This document shows, in pieces, positions 6,571 to 15,602 of a stretch of 64,000 nt of DNA. This DNA comes from [Ruminococcus] torques ATCC 27756. Lineage in GTDB: Bacteria; Bacillota; Clostridia; Lachnospirales; Lachnospiraceae. Within the stretch, counting starts at the first letter, position 1. Each line of letters opens with the position of its first letter. The stretch covers positions 1 through 64,000 of the forward strand of contig NZ_DS264365.1 in assembly GCF_000153925.1 (NCBI RefSeq), written 5' to 3'. The translations under genes and the position numbers were made by a program. A model generated the notes under the pieces. It was not told where the DNA came from. It saw nothing but the letters and a program-made list of their open reading frames with translations, and searched no databases.

Positions 6571-7884
6571 TCAACAATGTTTTTCCCAAGCTTCCGGAAG
6601 CAAATCAAGATTTGCACGGATAAGATCTTTTAACAATAATTCCGGATATTTGCAATTAGATACAAGCGGATCCAAAAACATCGCCTGCCGTGCAAGCTCA
6701 TAATTACATGTTGCCGCCGCTTCTACCATTAACAGATATTCTCTCCCAAGGCGATCGCACTGTGCTGCAATCGCATCCGGAAGTTTTCCGATTTTCTGCG
6801 GATGAAGCCCAAACTCATCAATATAAGTAGGTAATTCTACAATGATACCCGAAGAGACATTATCGATATAACCATTGTTGATCACATTGACCATTTCATC
6901 AGAAATATCTCCTGTTGCAAGCGAACGAATAAAATAAGTCGCTGTTTCTCCTGAGCCTTTCAGGAATTCTTCATATCCCTCTTTTTTTGTCCTTACTTCA
7001 TCAAACAGAACTCTTGCCTCTTCTCTCCAACCGTCAACAACTTTAAAATCATTGTTTTTCCACTCATAATCCTGTTCCATAAGAACTTCTTCTTTCATGT
7101 AATACGGAAAAAACTCTCCCACATGACGATCACCGGGCGCCGGATATAAACCATATATGTCATATAACTGCTTTGAAATAGGTTCTTTTTTATCAAATCC
7201 GCTCTCTTTTAATTTGTCATGTAACTTAGGATAAACGTCTTTGCCATCAATCTTCATATCCGTAAACCACGTTAAATGATTAATTCCTGCGGCACGATAT
7301 GTAAATCTTTCTATCGGAACTTTAAAAACTTCTTCTGCAAGTTGTTTTGCCATATCCGGCGTTCCATGACATAAACCGAAATTCTTAATTTTTGTATATT
7401 TCTGAAGCGCAAGGCAGATTGCCCCCTCGGGATTGGCATAATTAATTATCCATGCATCCGGGCAGATCTCTTCCATTGTTTTAGCAACATCAAGGATGAC
7501 CGGTATCGTTCTTAATGCTCGAATAATCCCGCCCGGACCTATTGTATCTCCAACCGACTGAAGTACTCCGTGTTTTGTCGACACCTCTATGTCACTCTTC
7601 CAACGCTCGTACCCTCCTGTTGCAATCGTATTAAACAAATAATCCGTTCCCGGCAGCGCCTCTTTATAGTCAATATGCGCTGTAACTTCAAATTCCTGAC
7701 CCGAAAATGCAACAAGCTCTTTCACAGCTTCTTCCGTCTCTCTAAGCAGCTTTTCATCCAAATCCACAAGTGCGATATGCCCCTTTTTTATAGTATCTTC
7801 TTTCAGAATATCTCCCACAAGTCTCATTGTAAAAACAGAGCTTCCCGCACCCAAAAAAACAAATTTAAAAAACTCTTTTTTCAT
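6571..7884 (-). CDS. Glycoside hydrolase family 4 enzyme (NAD/Mn-dependent)
   Basis: The 437-residue protein has the N-terminal dinucleotide motif FVFLGAGSSVFTMRL, the sugar-binding INYANPEGA (147-155), GLCHGT (C172-H173) and AGINHLTWF (H203). Cys172 and His203 are the expected metal ligands. GH4 enzymes cleave by transient C3 oxidation with NAD. The CHGx form of the motif is, in the literature I recall, characteristic of alpha-glucuronidase-type rather than phospho-glucosidase (CNxP) or galactosidase (CHSV) members, so an alpha-glycosidase acting on unphosphorylated sugar is likely. No signal peptide, so it acts on imported oligosaccharide. SD GGAGAG. Confidence 0.8.
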   Translation of the reverse strand: MKKEFFKFVFLGAGSSVFTMRLVGDILKEDTIKKGHIALVDLDEKLLRETEEAVKELVAFSGQEFEVTAHIDYKEALPGTDYLFNTIATGGYERWKSDIEVSTKHGVLQSVGDTIGPGGIIRALRTIPVILDVAKTMEEICPDAWIINYANPEGAICLALQKYTKIKNFGLCHGTPDMAKQLAEEVFKVPIERFTYRAAGINHLTWFTDMKIDGKDVYPKLHDKLKESGFDKKEPISKQLYDIYGLYPAPGDRHVGEFFPYYMKEEVLMEQDYEWKNNDFKVVDGWREEARVLFDEVRTKKEGYEEFLKGSGETATYFIRSLATGDISDEMVNVINNGYIDNVSSGIIVELPTYIDEFGLHPQKIGKLPDAIAAQCDRLGREYLLMVEAAATCNYELARQAMFLDPLVSNCKYPELLLKDLIRANLDLLPEAWEKHC

Positions 7885-7901
7885 TCTCTCCAGTCCCCTT
7901 T

Positions 7902-8717
7902 CTATTTAATTCCAGTCATTGTAATTCCTTCTATAAACTGCTTTTGGAAAATAAAATATATAATAATAATCGGTATCATAACCAAAACACCCGCACTCAT
8001 CGAAGTACAGTAATCCGTTAACAAGCTGGAATTAAAGAAATTCAACGCCAGCGGCAACGTCATTTTATCTTCATCTACAATCGCTATTAACGGCCACAAA
8101 TAATCATTCCATCTTCCCATAAATATAAAAATGCACAGTGCCGCGATTGCAGGTTTGATCGTATGAATTACAATGCCAAAAAAGATTCTCCATTCCCCTG
8201 CCCCATCGATCCTAGCCGCCTCTAATATATCATTCGGAATGCTTTCCGCAAATTGACGACACAAAAATATTCCAAATCCCGATACCATGAAAGGTATAAT
8301 CAGCGCTGACATAGAATTTAAAATATTCAACTTGCTGCAAATGATATATGTGGGAATCATCGTTACCTGAAAAGGAACCATCATCGTAATCAACACACAA
8401 ACAAACAGAAAATTTTTCCCCTTAAAATTAAATTTACCAAAAATATATCCCCCAAGACAACTCGTAAATACTACGATAGCTGTTGATACGACAGATGAAA
8501 ACAAACTGTTCCACAGCCAGGTCATAAATGGGGCTTCAGTCAATACTTTCTTATATCCGGATACGATCCATTCTGATGGGAAAAATGTTGTCGGTATACT
8601 CATAATTTCCGCATTGCTTTTGAAAGACAGCATCAAACACCAAAAAAACGGAAATGCAACAACTATAAAGGCAACTGCTAAAATAATAATTTTCCCTATT
8701 CGCACAAGCTTTTTCAC
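7902..8717 (-). CDS. Sugar ABC transporter permease, MalG/AraQ type
   Basis: Start GTG at 8717 is preferred: GGAGG lies eight bases before it and would overlap the alternative GTG at 8726. The 271-residue product has six predicted membrane segments and the EAA loop EAARIDGAGEWRIFFGIVIH that docks to the ATPase. CUT1-family permeases work as a heterodimer with a MalF-type partner, encoded immediately upstream (stop 8730). No ATPase gene is in the operon, so a shared MsmX-like ATPase elsewhere is expected. Confidence 0.9.
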   Translation of the reverse strand: MKKLVRIGKIIILAVAFIVVAFPFFWCLMLSFKSNAEIMSIPTTFFPSEWIVSGYKKVLTEAPFMTWLWNSLFSSVVSTAIVVFTSCLGGYIFGKFNFKGKNFLFVCVLITMMVPFQVTMIPTYIICSKLNILNSMSALIIPFMVSGFGIFLCRQFAESIPNDILEAARIDGAGEWRIFFGIVIHTIKPAIAALCIFIFMGRWNDYLWPLIAIVDEDKMTLPLALNFFNSSLLTDYCTSMSAGVLVMIPIIIIYFIFQKQFIEGITMTGIK

Positions 8718-8729
8718 CTTCGACACCTC

Positions 8730-9625
8730 CTAGTATTCCCAGTCTTGCTTTCCGACTTTTAACTGAACTAATGATACTATTAATATAATACCAAGCAACA
8801 CAACTGCCATCGCCGATGCATATCCCATCTGCGAATATCTGAACGCATAATTATAGATATTTAATCCTATGACATTCGTATGGTTTTCCGGTCCTCCCTG
8901 CGTCATAATCTGCACCTGAGCAAAAACCTGAAAATACGAAATGCATGTCATAATGACAACAAAAAGCATATTCCTCGACATCAAAGGCAATGTAATTTTA
9001 AAAAATTTCTGTATACTGTTTGCCCCGTCAATTTCAGCCGCTTCTAAAAACATATTCGGTATATTATCTAACCCTGACATCAATATGACCAAATTGTATC
9101 CCAAATCGCACCAAAGCGTAACCAGTACAATACTAAACAAAGCCGTTCTCGGATCATTTAACCAGTTAATCGGATGATCCATTCCAAGTGCCATCAGTGC
9201 CTGATTTAAAACTCCATTCGCAGGATCGAACATAATCAACCAAACATAACACACTGCAACAATCGGCACTACTGCCGGCAAAAACATCCAGCCACGAAAA
9301 AAGCTTCTTGCCCTTTTTTTCGAAGTGATTTAATCAATACCGCTAAAAATGTGGAAATACAAATATTTAAAACTACTGCGACTAAAACAAATACTACTGT
9401 ATTTTTAAGCGCTCCTAAAAACTCCGGATCTTGAAATAACATCTTATAATTCGCCAGTCCCACAAAGGGAGCTCCCGGAAATCCATTATAATTATAAAAT
9501 GACATTACAATGCTGAATATGATAGGAACTACAGAAAATATAAAAAACAGCAGCATTATCGGAGTAAGTCCACATACAATAAATCGTCTTTGAAGACGTT
9601 TTAATCTGCTTGTCTTTTTTTCCAC
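8730..9625 (-). pseudogene. Sugar ABC transporter permease, MalF type, frameshifted
   Basis: Two overlapping frames together make one permease. The first, from GTG 9625 (SD GGAGG), carries the N-terminal helices and ends at 9269; the second continues with FLPAVVPIVAVCYVW, the EAA loop EAAEIDGANSIQKFFKITLP and the C-terminus. The break is at a T run on the coding strand (complement of 9297-9302). Six T are present, and seven would restore AFFRGWMFLP. The total would be about 298 residues, normal for the family. Either a real mutation that disables the importer, slippage-dependent expression, or a sequencing error. Confidence 0.8.
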
Positions 9626-9676
9626 CGCCACTCCTCCAATCAGTTTGAGAGGAGACAAACGTCTCCTCTTAAATAC

Positions 9677-10993
9677 TTATTTTGCCTGTTTCAATAATTC
9701 CTGAATATGGTTATTGATACTTGTCTCCATTTCCTCCAACGCTTCATCTGTACCAATACTTCCAGATGCCGCTTTTGTAAATGTATCTAATAAAGTTTTC
9801 TTAACAAAGTCCATATCCTGAACAGGTCCTACGCTTCTTGCATACTGTAAATACTGATACTGATCGCTCACTCTTACATTTCTTTCATCCGACTGATAAC
9901 CCTCATCATCAATAATCGCTTTTAAGGACGCAACTGTTCCTGTTCCCAAATTAAACTCTTTTGCATTTTCAGGTTCCATACAATATTTTACGAAATCCCA
10001 CGCGGTATCTTTATTTTTACTGTTTTCAGAAACAACATATCCCCAGCCTGATTCAACTGTAAAATATGGAATATCGCCTTTTACAGGAGGCATAAATACA
10101 TATTTCCAATTTTCATTTTCCAAATCATCTCCAACTGCAGATGCCCAGGAACCTTTTACTAATTGAGCCGCTTTGTTTGCAAAGAAATACTGCTCTGTCG
10201 GCATTTTTGCAGTAATGTGTTTCGTATCTGTTACTTTTTCCACCGTAACGAGATCTACTAATTTTTGCCACGCTTCTTTCGCTTCCGGAGAAGTCAGAAC
10301 AAACTTTGTCTGATCCTCATTCCAAAAATCTCCACCATTTTGCATAATCCATGACAAGAATAATGCCGCAAAGTTATCTCCGTTATAAAACTCAAGTCCG
10401 CCATACTCCTGAACATCCCCATTGAATTTTGCGCTATTTTTCGCAATCTTCATCACATCGTCGAATGTTTTCGGTCCGTCAGGAACGCCTGCCGCCGCCG
10501 CATCTTCCCGATTATAGAATAGTCCATACTCAACATTCATCTCAATCGGAACTCCATAGTAAGTTCCGTCCTTTGCATATCCATCTACAGCGCCCTGTAA
10601 ATAATCTGTCTCAAAGTTTGCAGATAATTCTTCCGGAACTTCCGCCAGCAGTTTCTGATTCATGTAAGTCGGAATCCACGCTCCAAACACTTGCATAATA
10701 TCCGGTTCATTTCCGGCAGTAAAAGCTGCTTTCATTTTCTGACTCATGGCATCATAAGGAAATGTCTGAATATTAATCTTTACTCCCGTTTCCTTTTCAT
10801 AATTCTCCGCAAGTTTCTTTGTCTCGTCAACAAATGCCTGTCCATTATGCATCCACAAATTCAATTCCTTAGACGCCTCTTTGTTTCCGCCGTTTTCCTT
10901 GTCTCCGCCTGCAGAACATCCGCCTAAAATCATTCCCGTAGTCATAACTCCCGCCAATACTACTGACATAATCTTTAACGATCTCTTTTTCAT
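9677..10993 (-). CDS. Sugar ABC transporter substrate-binding lipoprotein
   Basis: The 438-residue protein starts with a lipoprotein signal peptide (MKKRSLKIMSVVLAGVMTTG) and the lipobox LGGC, then an Asn/Glu/Lys-rich linker and an extracellular solute-binding protein family 1 fold (LNLWMHNGQAFVDETKKLAENYEKETG; PDIMQVFGAW; AAQLVKGSWASAVGDD). It is anchored outside the membrane and captures oligosaccharide for the two permeases downstream. SD AAGGAGG. First transporter gene after the GH2 gene in the same operon. Confidence 0.92.
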   Translation of the reverse strand: MKKRSLKIMSVVLAGVMTTGMILGGCSAGGDKENGGNKEASKELNLWMHNGQAFVDETKKLAENYEKETGVKINIQTFPYDAMSQKMKAAFTAGNEPDIMQVFGAWIPTYMNQKLLAEVPEELSANFETDYLQGAVDGYAKDGTYYGVPIEMNVEYGLFYNREDAAAAGVPDGPKTFDDVMKIAKNSAKFNGDVQEYGGLEFYNGDNFAALFLSWIMQNGGDFWNEDQTKFVLTSPEAKEAWQKLVDLVTVEKVTDTKHITAKMPTEQYFFANKAAQLVKGSWASAVGDDLENENWKYVFMPPVKGDIPYFTVESGWGYVVSENSKNKDTAWDFVKYCMEPENAKEFNLGTGTVASLKAIIDDEGYQSDERNVRVSDQYQYLQYARSVGPVQDMDFVKKTLLDTFTKAASGSIGTDEALEEMETSINNHIQELLKQAK

Positions 10994-11011
10994 TTTCTTA
11001 CTTCCTCCTTT

Positions 11012-12787
11012 TTAATGTCCTTTTTTGTTCCAAAATACACCTTCAGGCAAATCATTAATTGCTCTTATTTTTTCCGGATTTACCTTAAACCTCCTTTCTT
11101 CCGTCAGAAAACCGTTTTTCTCTTGCTGTACGTCGGATAATTGCGTATAACAGTATCCGCAAACATATGGCAGAGATTTGATTCCTACCGTAAGAGCTTT
11201 ATATCTTTCCAGAAAATCTTCCTCTGTTTTTACTTTTTCACCGTATCCCCATGACTCTTTATCATTATCCTCAAAGGCAATGCCTCCGTACTCACTAATC
11301 AGAACAGGTTCTCCTTTATAACCAAACCCTTGCGCATAAGCTGCCCTGAAATTATTATGATAAATCTCGCAGCTTAACACTTCTTCTTTTTTAGTTAAGT
11401 ATTTACGCCGCATTATTTCTCCGTCTTCTTCATAATCATGAAGTGTTAAAATATCCGACGTAGTGTGTTCCCAGCCATCATTAGAAATAACAGGTCTTGT
11501 GCTGTCCAACGATTTTGTCAAATGATAAACCGCCTGCGAATAGTTTTGCTGGCAAACATCTCTTTCAATCGCGGGCACTCCCCATGATTCATTTAGCGGA
11601 GTCCATATGATAATGCAGGGGTGATTATAATTTTGCTCAACAATCTCAGTCCACTCTCTCACAAAATTTTTCGCAGCTTTATCAGAATATTTATAGAAAG
11701 ATGGACCTTCTCCCCAAACAAGAAGTCCGTGCACATCACACCAGTACAAAAAACGATCGCTTTCTGTTTTCTGATGTTTTCTCACGCCATTAAATCCCAT
11801 CCGTTTTACATATTCTATATCCTTTAGCAGCACGTCATCGTTTTCCGGCGTTAATCCGGTATCTTTCCAATACCCTTGATCAAGAACCAATCTCTGATAC
11901 AAAGGCTGCCCATTCAATAGGACAAGACCGTTTCTGATTCGGATATCTCTCATACCAAAATAAGATTCCACTTCATCTTTACAGTTATCATCCTCATCTA
12001 AAATCGAGATTTTTAATGTATACAAGTTCGGAGCGTCAGGACTCCACAGTTCGATCCCCCACTCCCCAACGTACTTGTTATATACGTCTATATCCATCTG
12101 ACAGACACCTGCTTCTAATTTTCCGGAAACACTATTAATAAATTTCCCTTCAAAATAAACGTCCGATTTCATTATTAAATTCTCTTTATTTGAATGACAC
12201 ATTGTATGAATGGTAACTGTCTTTTTATAAATATCGGGCGTAATCTTTATTTTTTCCACATAATCATCAGAAACCTGTTCAAGCCATACGTCTTTCCATA
12301 TACCAGTCGTCTGAACGTACCAGCATCCATAATTATCAGATAACCAACGTTGTTTTCCCCGAACCTGCTCTTCACTATGCGGATCTTCAACTCTTATGCT
12401 AAGAAGCACTTCTTCGCCTTCTGCAAATTTTCCAAGTTCAAACGCAAATCTTGTATATGCTCCGTCATGTGATCCTTTATAAACTCCATTCACCCAAAGA
12501 TCTAAATGATAATCGCACCCCTCAAAATTAATTTGAATACTTTGATCTTTTTTAAACTCATTTGTTATGATTATGTTTTTCCAATACCATATAACTCCAT
12601 GCGGTCTTTCATCTCCGATCCCACTTTTACCCGTTTCATATGTGAAGGGAACATTGATTTTACGATCCCCTCTGACGGTATGACTCCATCCCTCTAAAAC
12701 CCCTATATTCTCATCATCAAACGCAAAATCCCACTGTCCGTTCAATAAGAAAAAAGACTCTCTTTTTAATTGTGGCCTTGGATACAA
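11012..12787 (-). CDS. Glycoside hydrolase family 2 enzyme
   Basis: The enzyme is about 591 residues from a TTG at 12787. Domains are a jelly-roll sugar-binding domain (about 1-170; NGQWDFAFDDE, FEGCDYHLDLWVNG), an immunoglobulin-like domain (175-280) and a TIM barrel. The acid/base is E400 (TPLNESWG) and the nucleophile E499 (ISEYGG). The Asn-Lys-Gly signature of beta-glucuronidases is absent, so a beta-galactosidase- or beta-mannosidase-like exo-enzyme is more likely. There is no signal peptide. The true start is uncertain: the SD GGAGGTGATCC sits ideally for an AUA codon at 12802, which would add IRTKD, and is far (over 20 bases) from the TTG. Confidence 0.85.
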   Translation of the reverse strand: MYPRPQLKRESFFLLNGQWDFAFDDENIGVLEGWSHTVRGDRKINVPFTYETGKSGIGDERPHGVIWYWKNIIITNEFKKDQSIQINFEGCDYHLDLWVNGVYKGSHDGAYTRFAFELGKFAEGEEVLLSIRVEDPHSEEQVRGKQRWLSDNYGCWYVQTTGIWKDVWLEQVSDDYVEKIKITPDIYKKTVTIHTMCHSNKENLIMKSDVYFEGKFINSVSGKLEAGVCQMDIDVYNKYVGEWGIELWSPDAPNLYTLKISILDEDDNCKDEVESYFGMRDIRIRNGLVLLNGQPLYQRLVLDQGYWKDTGLTPENDDVLLKDIEYVKRMGFNGVRKHQKTESDRFLYWCDVHGLLVWGEGPSFYKYSDKAAKNFVREWTEIVEQNYNHPCIIIWTPLNESWGVPAIERDVCQQNYSQAVYHLTKSLDSTRPVISNDGWEHTTSDILTLHDYEEDGEIMRRKYLTKKEEVLSCEIYHNNFRAAYAQGFGYKGEPVLISEYGGIAFEDNDKESWGYGEKVKTEEDFLERYKALTVGIKSLPYVCGYCYTQLSDVQQEKNGFLTEERRFKVNPEKIRAINDLPEGVFWNKKGH

Positions 12788-12826
12788 ATCTTTCGTTCTT
12801 ATTTTGGATCACCTCCTCTAATTGGT

Positions 12827-13028
12827 ATTATAATAGTATTACATTTATTCAATATTTGCAACAATTAGATATTAACCTTAGTATTTTTATGCGAATTGCA
12901 TATATTCTTCCACTACTCATTGTGTATTTCGATAATTTTTATTCTATTTCATTGATTTTTTTGTGCGTTTATTATATTATTTTATTATCAGTATAATTAG
13001 CACTCACCCATGAAATGATATTGTTTCA
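12827..13028. promoter_or_regulatory. Divergent promoter region of the GH2 operon and GntR gene
   Basis: A minus-strand TATAAT lies at 12832-12827, only about 10 bases before the GH2 SD, within the palindrome TATTATAATA. On the plus strand TATAAT at 12992-12997 with a weak -35 17 bases earlier serves the GntR gene. An inverted repeat TGAAA...TTTCA (13011-13028) sits just after it, in operator position. The region between is very AT-rich and shows no gene. Assignment of operators to the adjacent regulator is inferred. Confidence 0.5.
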
Positions 13029-13052
13029 ATTATTTACTATTACGAGGGGCTT

Positions 13053-13778
13053 ATGAAAGAAAATAACAACAATACAATTTACAAGTATTCTCAGCTATAT
13101 GACATTTTGCTTGAGAAAATACTCGCAAACGAATGGAAGGCTAATGATAAAATGCCTACTGAGCGAGAATTGAGCATTAGATACAACGTAAGCCGAGTCA
13201 CAGTCCGAGACACACTAAACCGGCTGGCTCAAGCCGGATACATTTATCGGATTCAAGGAAAAGGAACTTTTGTATCTGTTCGAAAAATAGAAAAAAAATT
13301 AACAAAACTGTATACTCTCAGGAAACGTTTTGAAGAAAAAGGCGTTGTGCATGAAGTTAAGACACTTCAATTTGAAGTAATCTCTCCCTCTGACGATATC
13401 CGAGAAAAATTAGAAATAATAGAAAACGAAGATGTGTATAAACTTATACGCTGCTTTTATGCAGATCATATTCCATATGCTATTGAGATTTCATTCGTAC
13501 CAACAGGCCCTTATCCTGATTTGAGCGCAAATGATATAGAAAAGCAGGGATTGTATAAAAGCATGCAAATGTATAACATTATTCCGGAACATGCAAGCGA
13601 AAATATTTTCGCTGTAAAATTAACAAATGAAGATGCCCTAATATTAGGTCTGAAACCACAGGACATAGCAATACAAATTGAGAGAACAACCCATTCAAAC
13701 AATCGTATCATTGAATTTACAACATCACTAATAAAAACAGAATACTTTTATTACACATCGGAACTTAGTTCTACATAA
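13053..13778 (+). CDS. GntR/HutC-family regulator with UTRA domain
   Basis: The 241-residue protein has a winged helix at residues 10-78 (MPTERELSIRYNVSRVTVRD, then YRIQGKGTFVS) and a C-terminal UTRA ligand-binding domain (about 95-238) that in this subfamily binds sugar phosphates or related effectors. The gene is divergent from the GH2-ABC-GH4-kinase operon and is most simply its repressor. SD GAGGGG before the ATG at 13053. Confidence 0.88.
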   Translation: MKENNNNTIYKYSQLYDILLEKILANEWKANDKMPTERELSIRYNVSRVTVRDTLNRLAQAGYIYRIQGKGTFVSVRKIEKKLTKLYTLRKRFEEKGVVHEVKTLQFEVISPSDDIREKLEIIENEDVYKLIRCFYADHIPYAIEISFVPTGPYPDLSANDIEKQGLYKSMQMYNIIPEHASENIFAVKLTNEDALILGLKPQDIAIQIERTTHSNNRIIEFTTSLIKTEYFYYTSELSST

Positions 13779-13841
13779 ATACCCGGCAGTTCCTTCGGGT
13801 GTCCCTGTGCATAGAAAGACTCTTCGACTGTAATACAACAA

Positions 13842-13883
13842 AACTGCCGCTTTAACGATTCATGAAATCGTAAAGCGGCAGTT
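13842..13883. terminator. Strong hairpin terminator between convergent genes
   Basis: AACTGCCGCTTTA and TAAAGCGGCAGTT form a 13-base perfect stem extended by CGATT/AATCG. On the minus strand it is followed by TTTTGTTGTATT, so it mainly ends the TetR transcript. It can also stop the GntR transcript. Confidence 0.8.
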
Positions 13884-13942
13884 CCATATTCTCATTCCGA
13901 TGTATTCCTACAATTTCGCATTTTAACAAAACCGTATTTAAT

Positions 13943-14518
13943 CTATTCTGTCAAAATCCCTGATCTTAGCACCTCTTCCAACAGACACTGCGTTTCTTTT
14001 TTCGTCTGCTCAAGAGAATTTCCTTCCCTCCGGCATTCATTCACAAATCCTAACATTCCGAAACAGACAAAACCTGCTATCTTTTTTGCGGAATATTTCA
14101 ATTTACTCCGCACATGAGCTGTATGCATCTCAACCGTCTCTAAAATAATACTGTAAAGGCGAGATGCCAGATACGGATTCACCTCCGGATTCGTATACTG
14201 AAAGAAATCAAACCGGGCATAATAAAGATCCAAAATCGCATTCAGCATATTTACATACCCGAGTACAAGTTCCCCCTCCGGATTATTCTCCTTCTGCCGT
14301 CTGTAATAATCTTCTCTGCCTATACTACGCATATCGTTAAAGATATCGTCCAAAAGAGATTGCTTGTCACTGTAATGCGAGCAAAACGTAATTCTGCTGA
14401 CCTTTGCCTCTTTACAGAGTTCCGTAACAGAAATGTGTTCAAAATCTTCGATCGAAAGCATTCTGATCATCGCATCCTTAAGATTATGCTTTGTTCTTAT
14501 GATCCGCTTATCTTCCAT
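13943..14518 (-). CDS. TetR/AcrR-family transcriptional regulator
   Basis: The 191-residue protein has an N-terminal TetR helix-turn-helix (residues 8-55: NLKDAMIRMLSIEDFEHISV, TELCKEAKVSRITFCSHYSDK) and a helical effector domain of unknown ligand. It lies 60 bases downstream of the kinase-like gene on the same strand and is probably co-transcribed with it. The spacer repeats the sequence CTATTGATA that also ends the kinase gene. Confidence 0.85.
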   Translation of the reverse strand: MEDKRIIRTKHNLKDAMIRMLSIEDFEHISVTELCKEAKVSRITFCSHYSDKQSLLDDIFNDMRSIGREDYYRRQKENNPEGELVLGYVNMLNAILDLYYARFDFFQYTNPEVNPYLASRLYSIILETVEMHTAHVRSKLKYSAKKIAGFVCFGMLGFVNECRREGNSLEQTKKETQCLLEEVLRSGILTE

Positions 14519-14578
14519 ATCCGGTAAAATTCCTTCCTCTATCCACTCCTTTTACTATTGATAATAATATCGAAACTT

Positions 14579-15334
14579 CTATTGATAGTCAATAACATCG
14601 ATCCATTTCATCAGGAAGTCTTTCTCCAGTTCATTGTCTTTTGTAAGCTGCGCTGCCGCCACGATCGGAAGCCACTGCTGTACATACTGTCTTGCCGTAT
14701 CGCTCTTTTTGCAGAACAATTTCAAATACAGATCTGCTGTTTCCTGATCTTTCAATGCAAAGAGAAGATATGTCATAGCCGCGTCCGCACTTGCATTTCC
14801 CTGTGTTGCATGCGCCCAGTCCACAACCGTCATCTTGCCGTTTTTACCTACGATCACATTACTCGGATTGAAATCGCCGTGGCATACTTTATTATGTTTC
14901 GGCATACTTTCAAGTCTTGTAAGAAGCTCGTATCTTGTTGTTGCATCCAAATCTTTCAGGCTGTTGATCTGGCGGGCAAGCTTATCTTTCATTCCTTTCA
15001 GAAGAGGAGATGTTTTGCCGTGAATCTGAAGCTGAAGGTCTACAAAATCTTCCATATACTTCTCAATATTCTTTTTGTCGGAATTCATCATATCTTCCAT
15101 TGTCTTTCCGTCTTTATACTCGATCTCGAGCGCCCACTTGCCTTCAACCAGGGAAACTCCTTTCACCTTAGGAATATCCAGTCCTGTTTCTTCGATCCGC
15201 GCCGTGATCAAAGCTTCGTTAAATACATCTGACTTCGGATGCTCTTCGTTAAATACTTTCACAATACTGTCGTCACATTTATAGACGGTTTTATACGAAC
15301 GTTTTACGATAATGTTGTTTTCTTCAAGTTTCAT
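14579..15334 (-). CDS. Aminoglycoside-phosphotransferase-like kinase
   Basis: The start is the ATG at 15334, directly after an AAGGAGG SD, and not the earlier in-frame ATG. The 251-residue protein shows the protein-kinase-like fold: VYKCDDSIVKVFNE for the nucleotide-binding lysine, the catalytic HGDFNPSNVIV and the metal-binding VVDWAHAT. Relatives include aminoglycoside, choline and fructosamine kinases, and substrate specificity cannot be told. A drug-resistance role should not be assumed. Paired with the TetR gene downstream. A minus-strand TATAAT at 15389-15384 may be its -10. Confidence 0.75.
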   Translation of the reverse strand: MKLEENNIIVKRSYKTVYKCDDSIVKVFNEEHPKSDVFNEALITARIEETGLDIPKVKGVSLVEGKWALEIEYKDGKTMEDMMNSDKKNIEKYMEDFVDLQLQIHGKTSPLLKGMKDKLARQINSLKDLDATTRYELLTRLESMPKHNKVCHGDFNPSNVIVGKNGKMTVVDWAHATQGNASADAAMTYLLFALKDQETADLYLKLFCKKSDTARQYVQQWLPIVAAAQLTKDNELEKDFLMKWIDVIDYQ

Positions 15335-15552
15335 GGTAGGTTCCTCCTTAAATGGGTTTTTGTTTTTCGTTTTTGATGAGCTCATTATACACCGTAATTT
15401 TCAGGAAAGAAACCCCTTAAAGCAAACTTTGTGCAATTTTTAACTATTTTTTTATTATTGATCTAATTGTTAATTTTTTATCATTCCTTCTGTTTTGTTT
15501 TTATTTTGTACATAGATTTATATGTTTGAACCGAAATAATTTGAAAAAAGCA
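15335..15552. other. AT-rich intergenic spacer
   Basis: This spacer lies between the adhE terminator and the kinase gene. It contains the probable -10 (TATAAT, 15389-15384, minus) of the kinase gene and a long AT-rich stretch. No open frame or RNA gene is recognisable. Confidence 0.4.
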
Positions 15553-15582
15553 AACAGAGCGCTGTGAAAGCAGCGCTCTGTT
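15553..15582 (-). terminator. adhE terminator
   Basis: AACAGAGCGCTG and CAGCGCTCTGTT form a perfect 12-base stem with a 6-base loop, followed on the minus strand by TTTGCTTTTTTC. It lies 20 bases after the adhE stop. Confidence 0.9.
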
Positions 15583-15602
15583 ATTATTCGCAGTTACGGT
15601 TC

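Noticed and set aside
11012-12787. Beta-glucuronidase assignment for the GH2 enzyme
   Set aside because: The Asn-Lys-Gly motif that recognises the uronate carboxylate is absent (the region reads EKNGF).
13781-13800. Terminator ACCCG...CGGGT after the GntR/UTRA gene
   Set aside because: The stem is only five bases with no T tract; the strong hairpin at 13842-13883 serves better.
14558-15232. Plus-strand open frame of 224 codons
   Set aside because: Antisense to the aminoglycoside-phosphotransferase-like gene, which has a full kinase motif set and a good SD.
14579-15334. Aminoglycoside resistance gene
   Set aside because: Only the general kinase fold is visible; no specific match to known resistance enzymes can be claimed from sequence alone.
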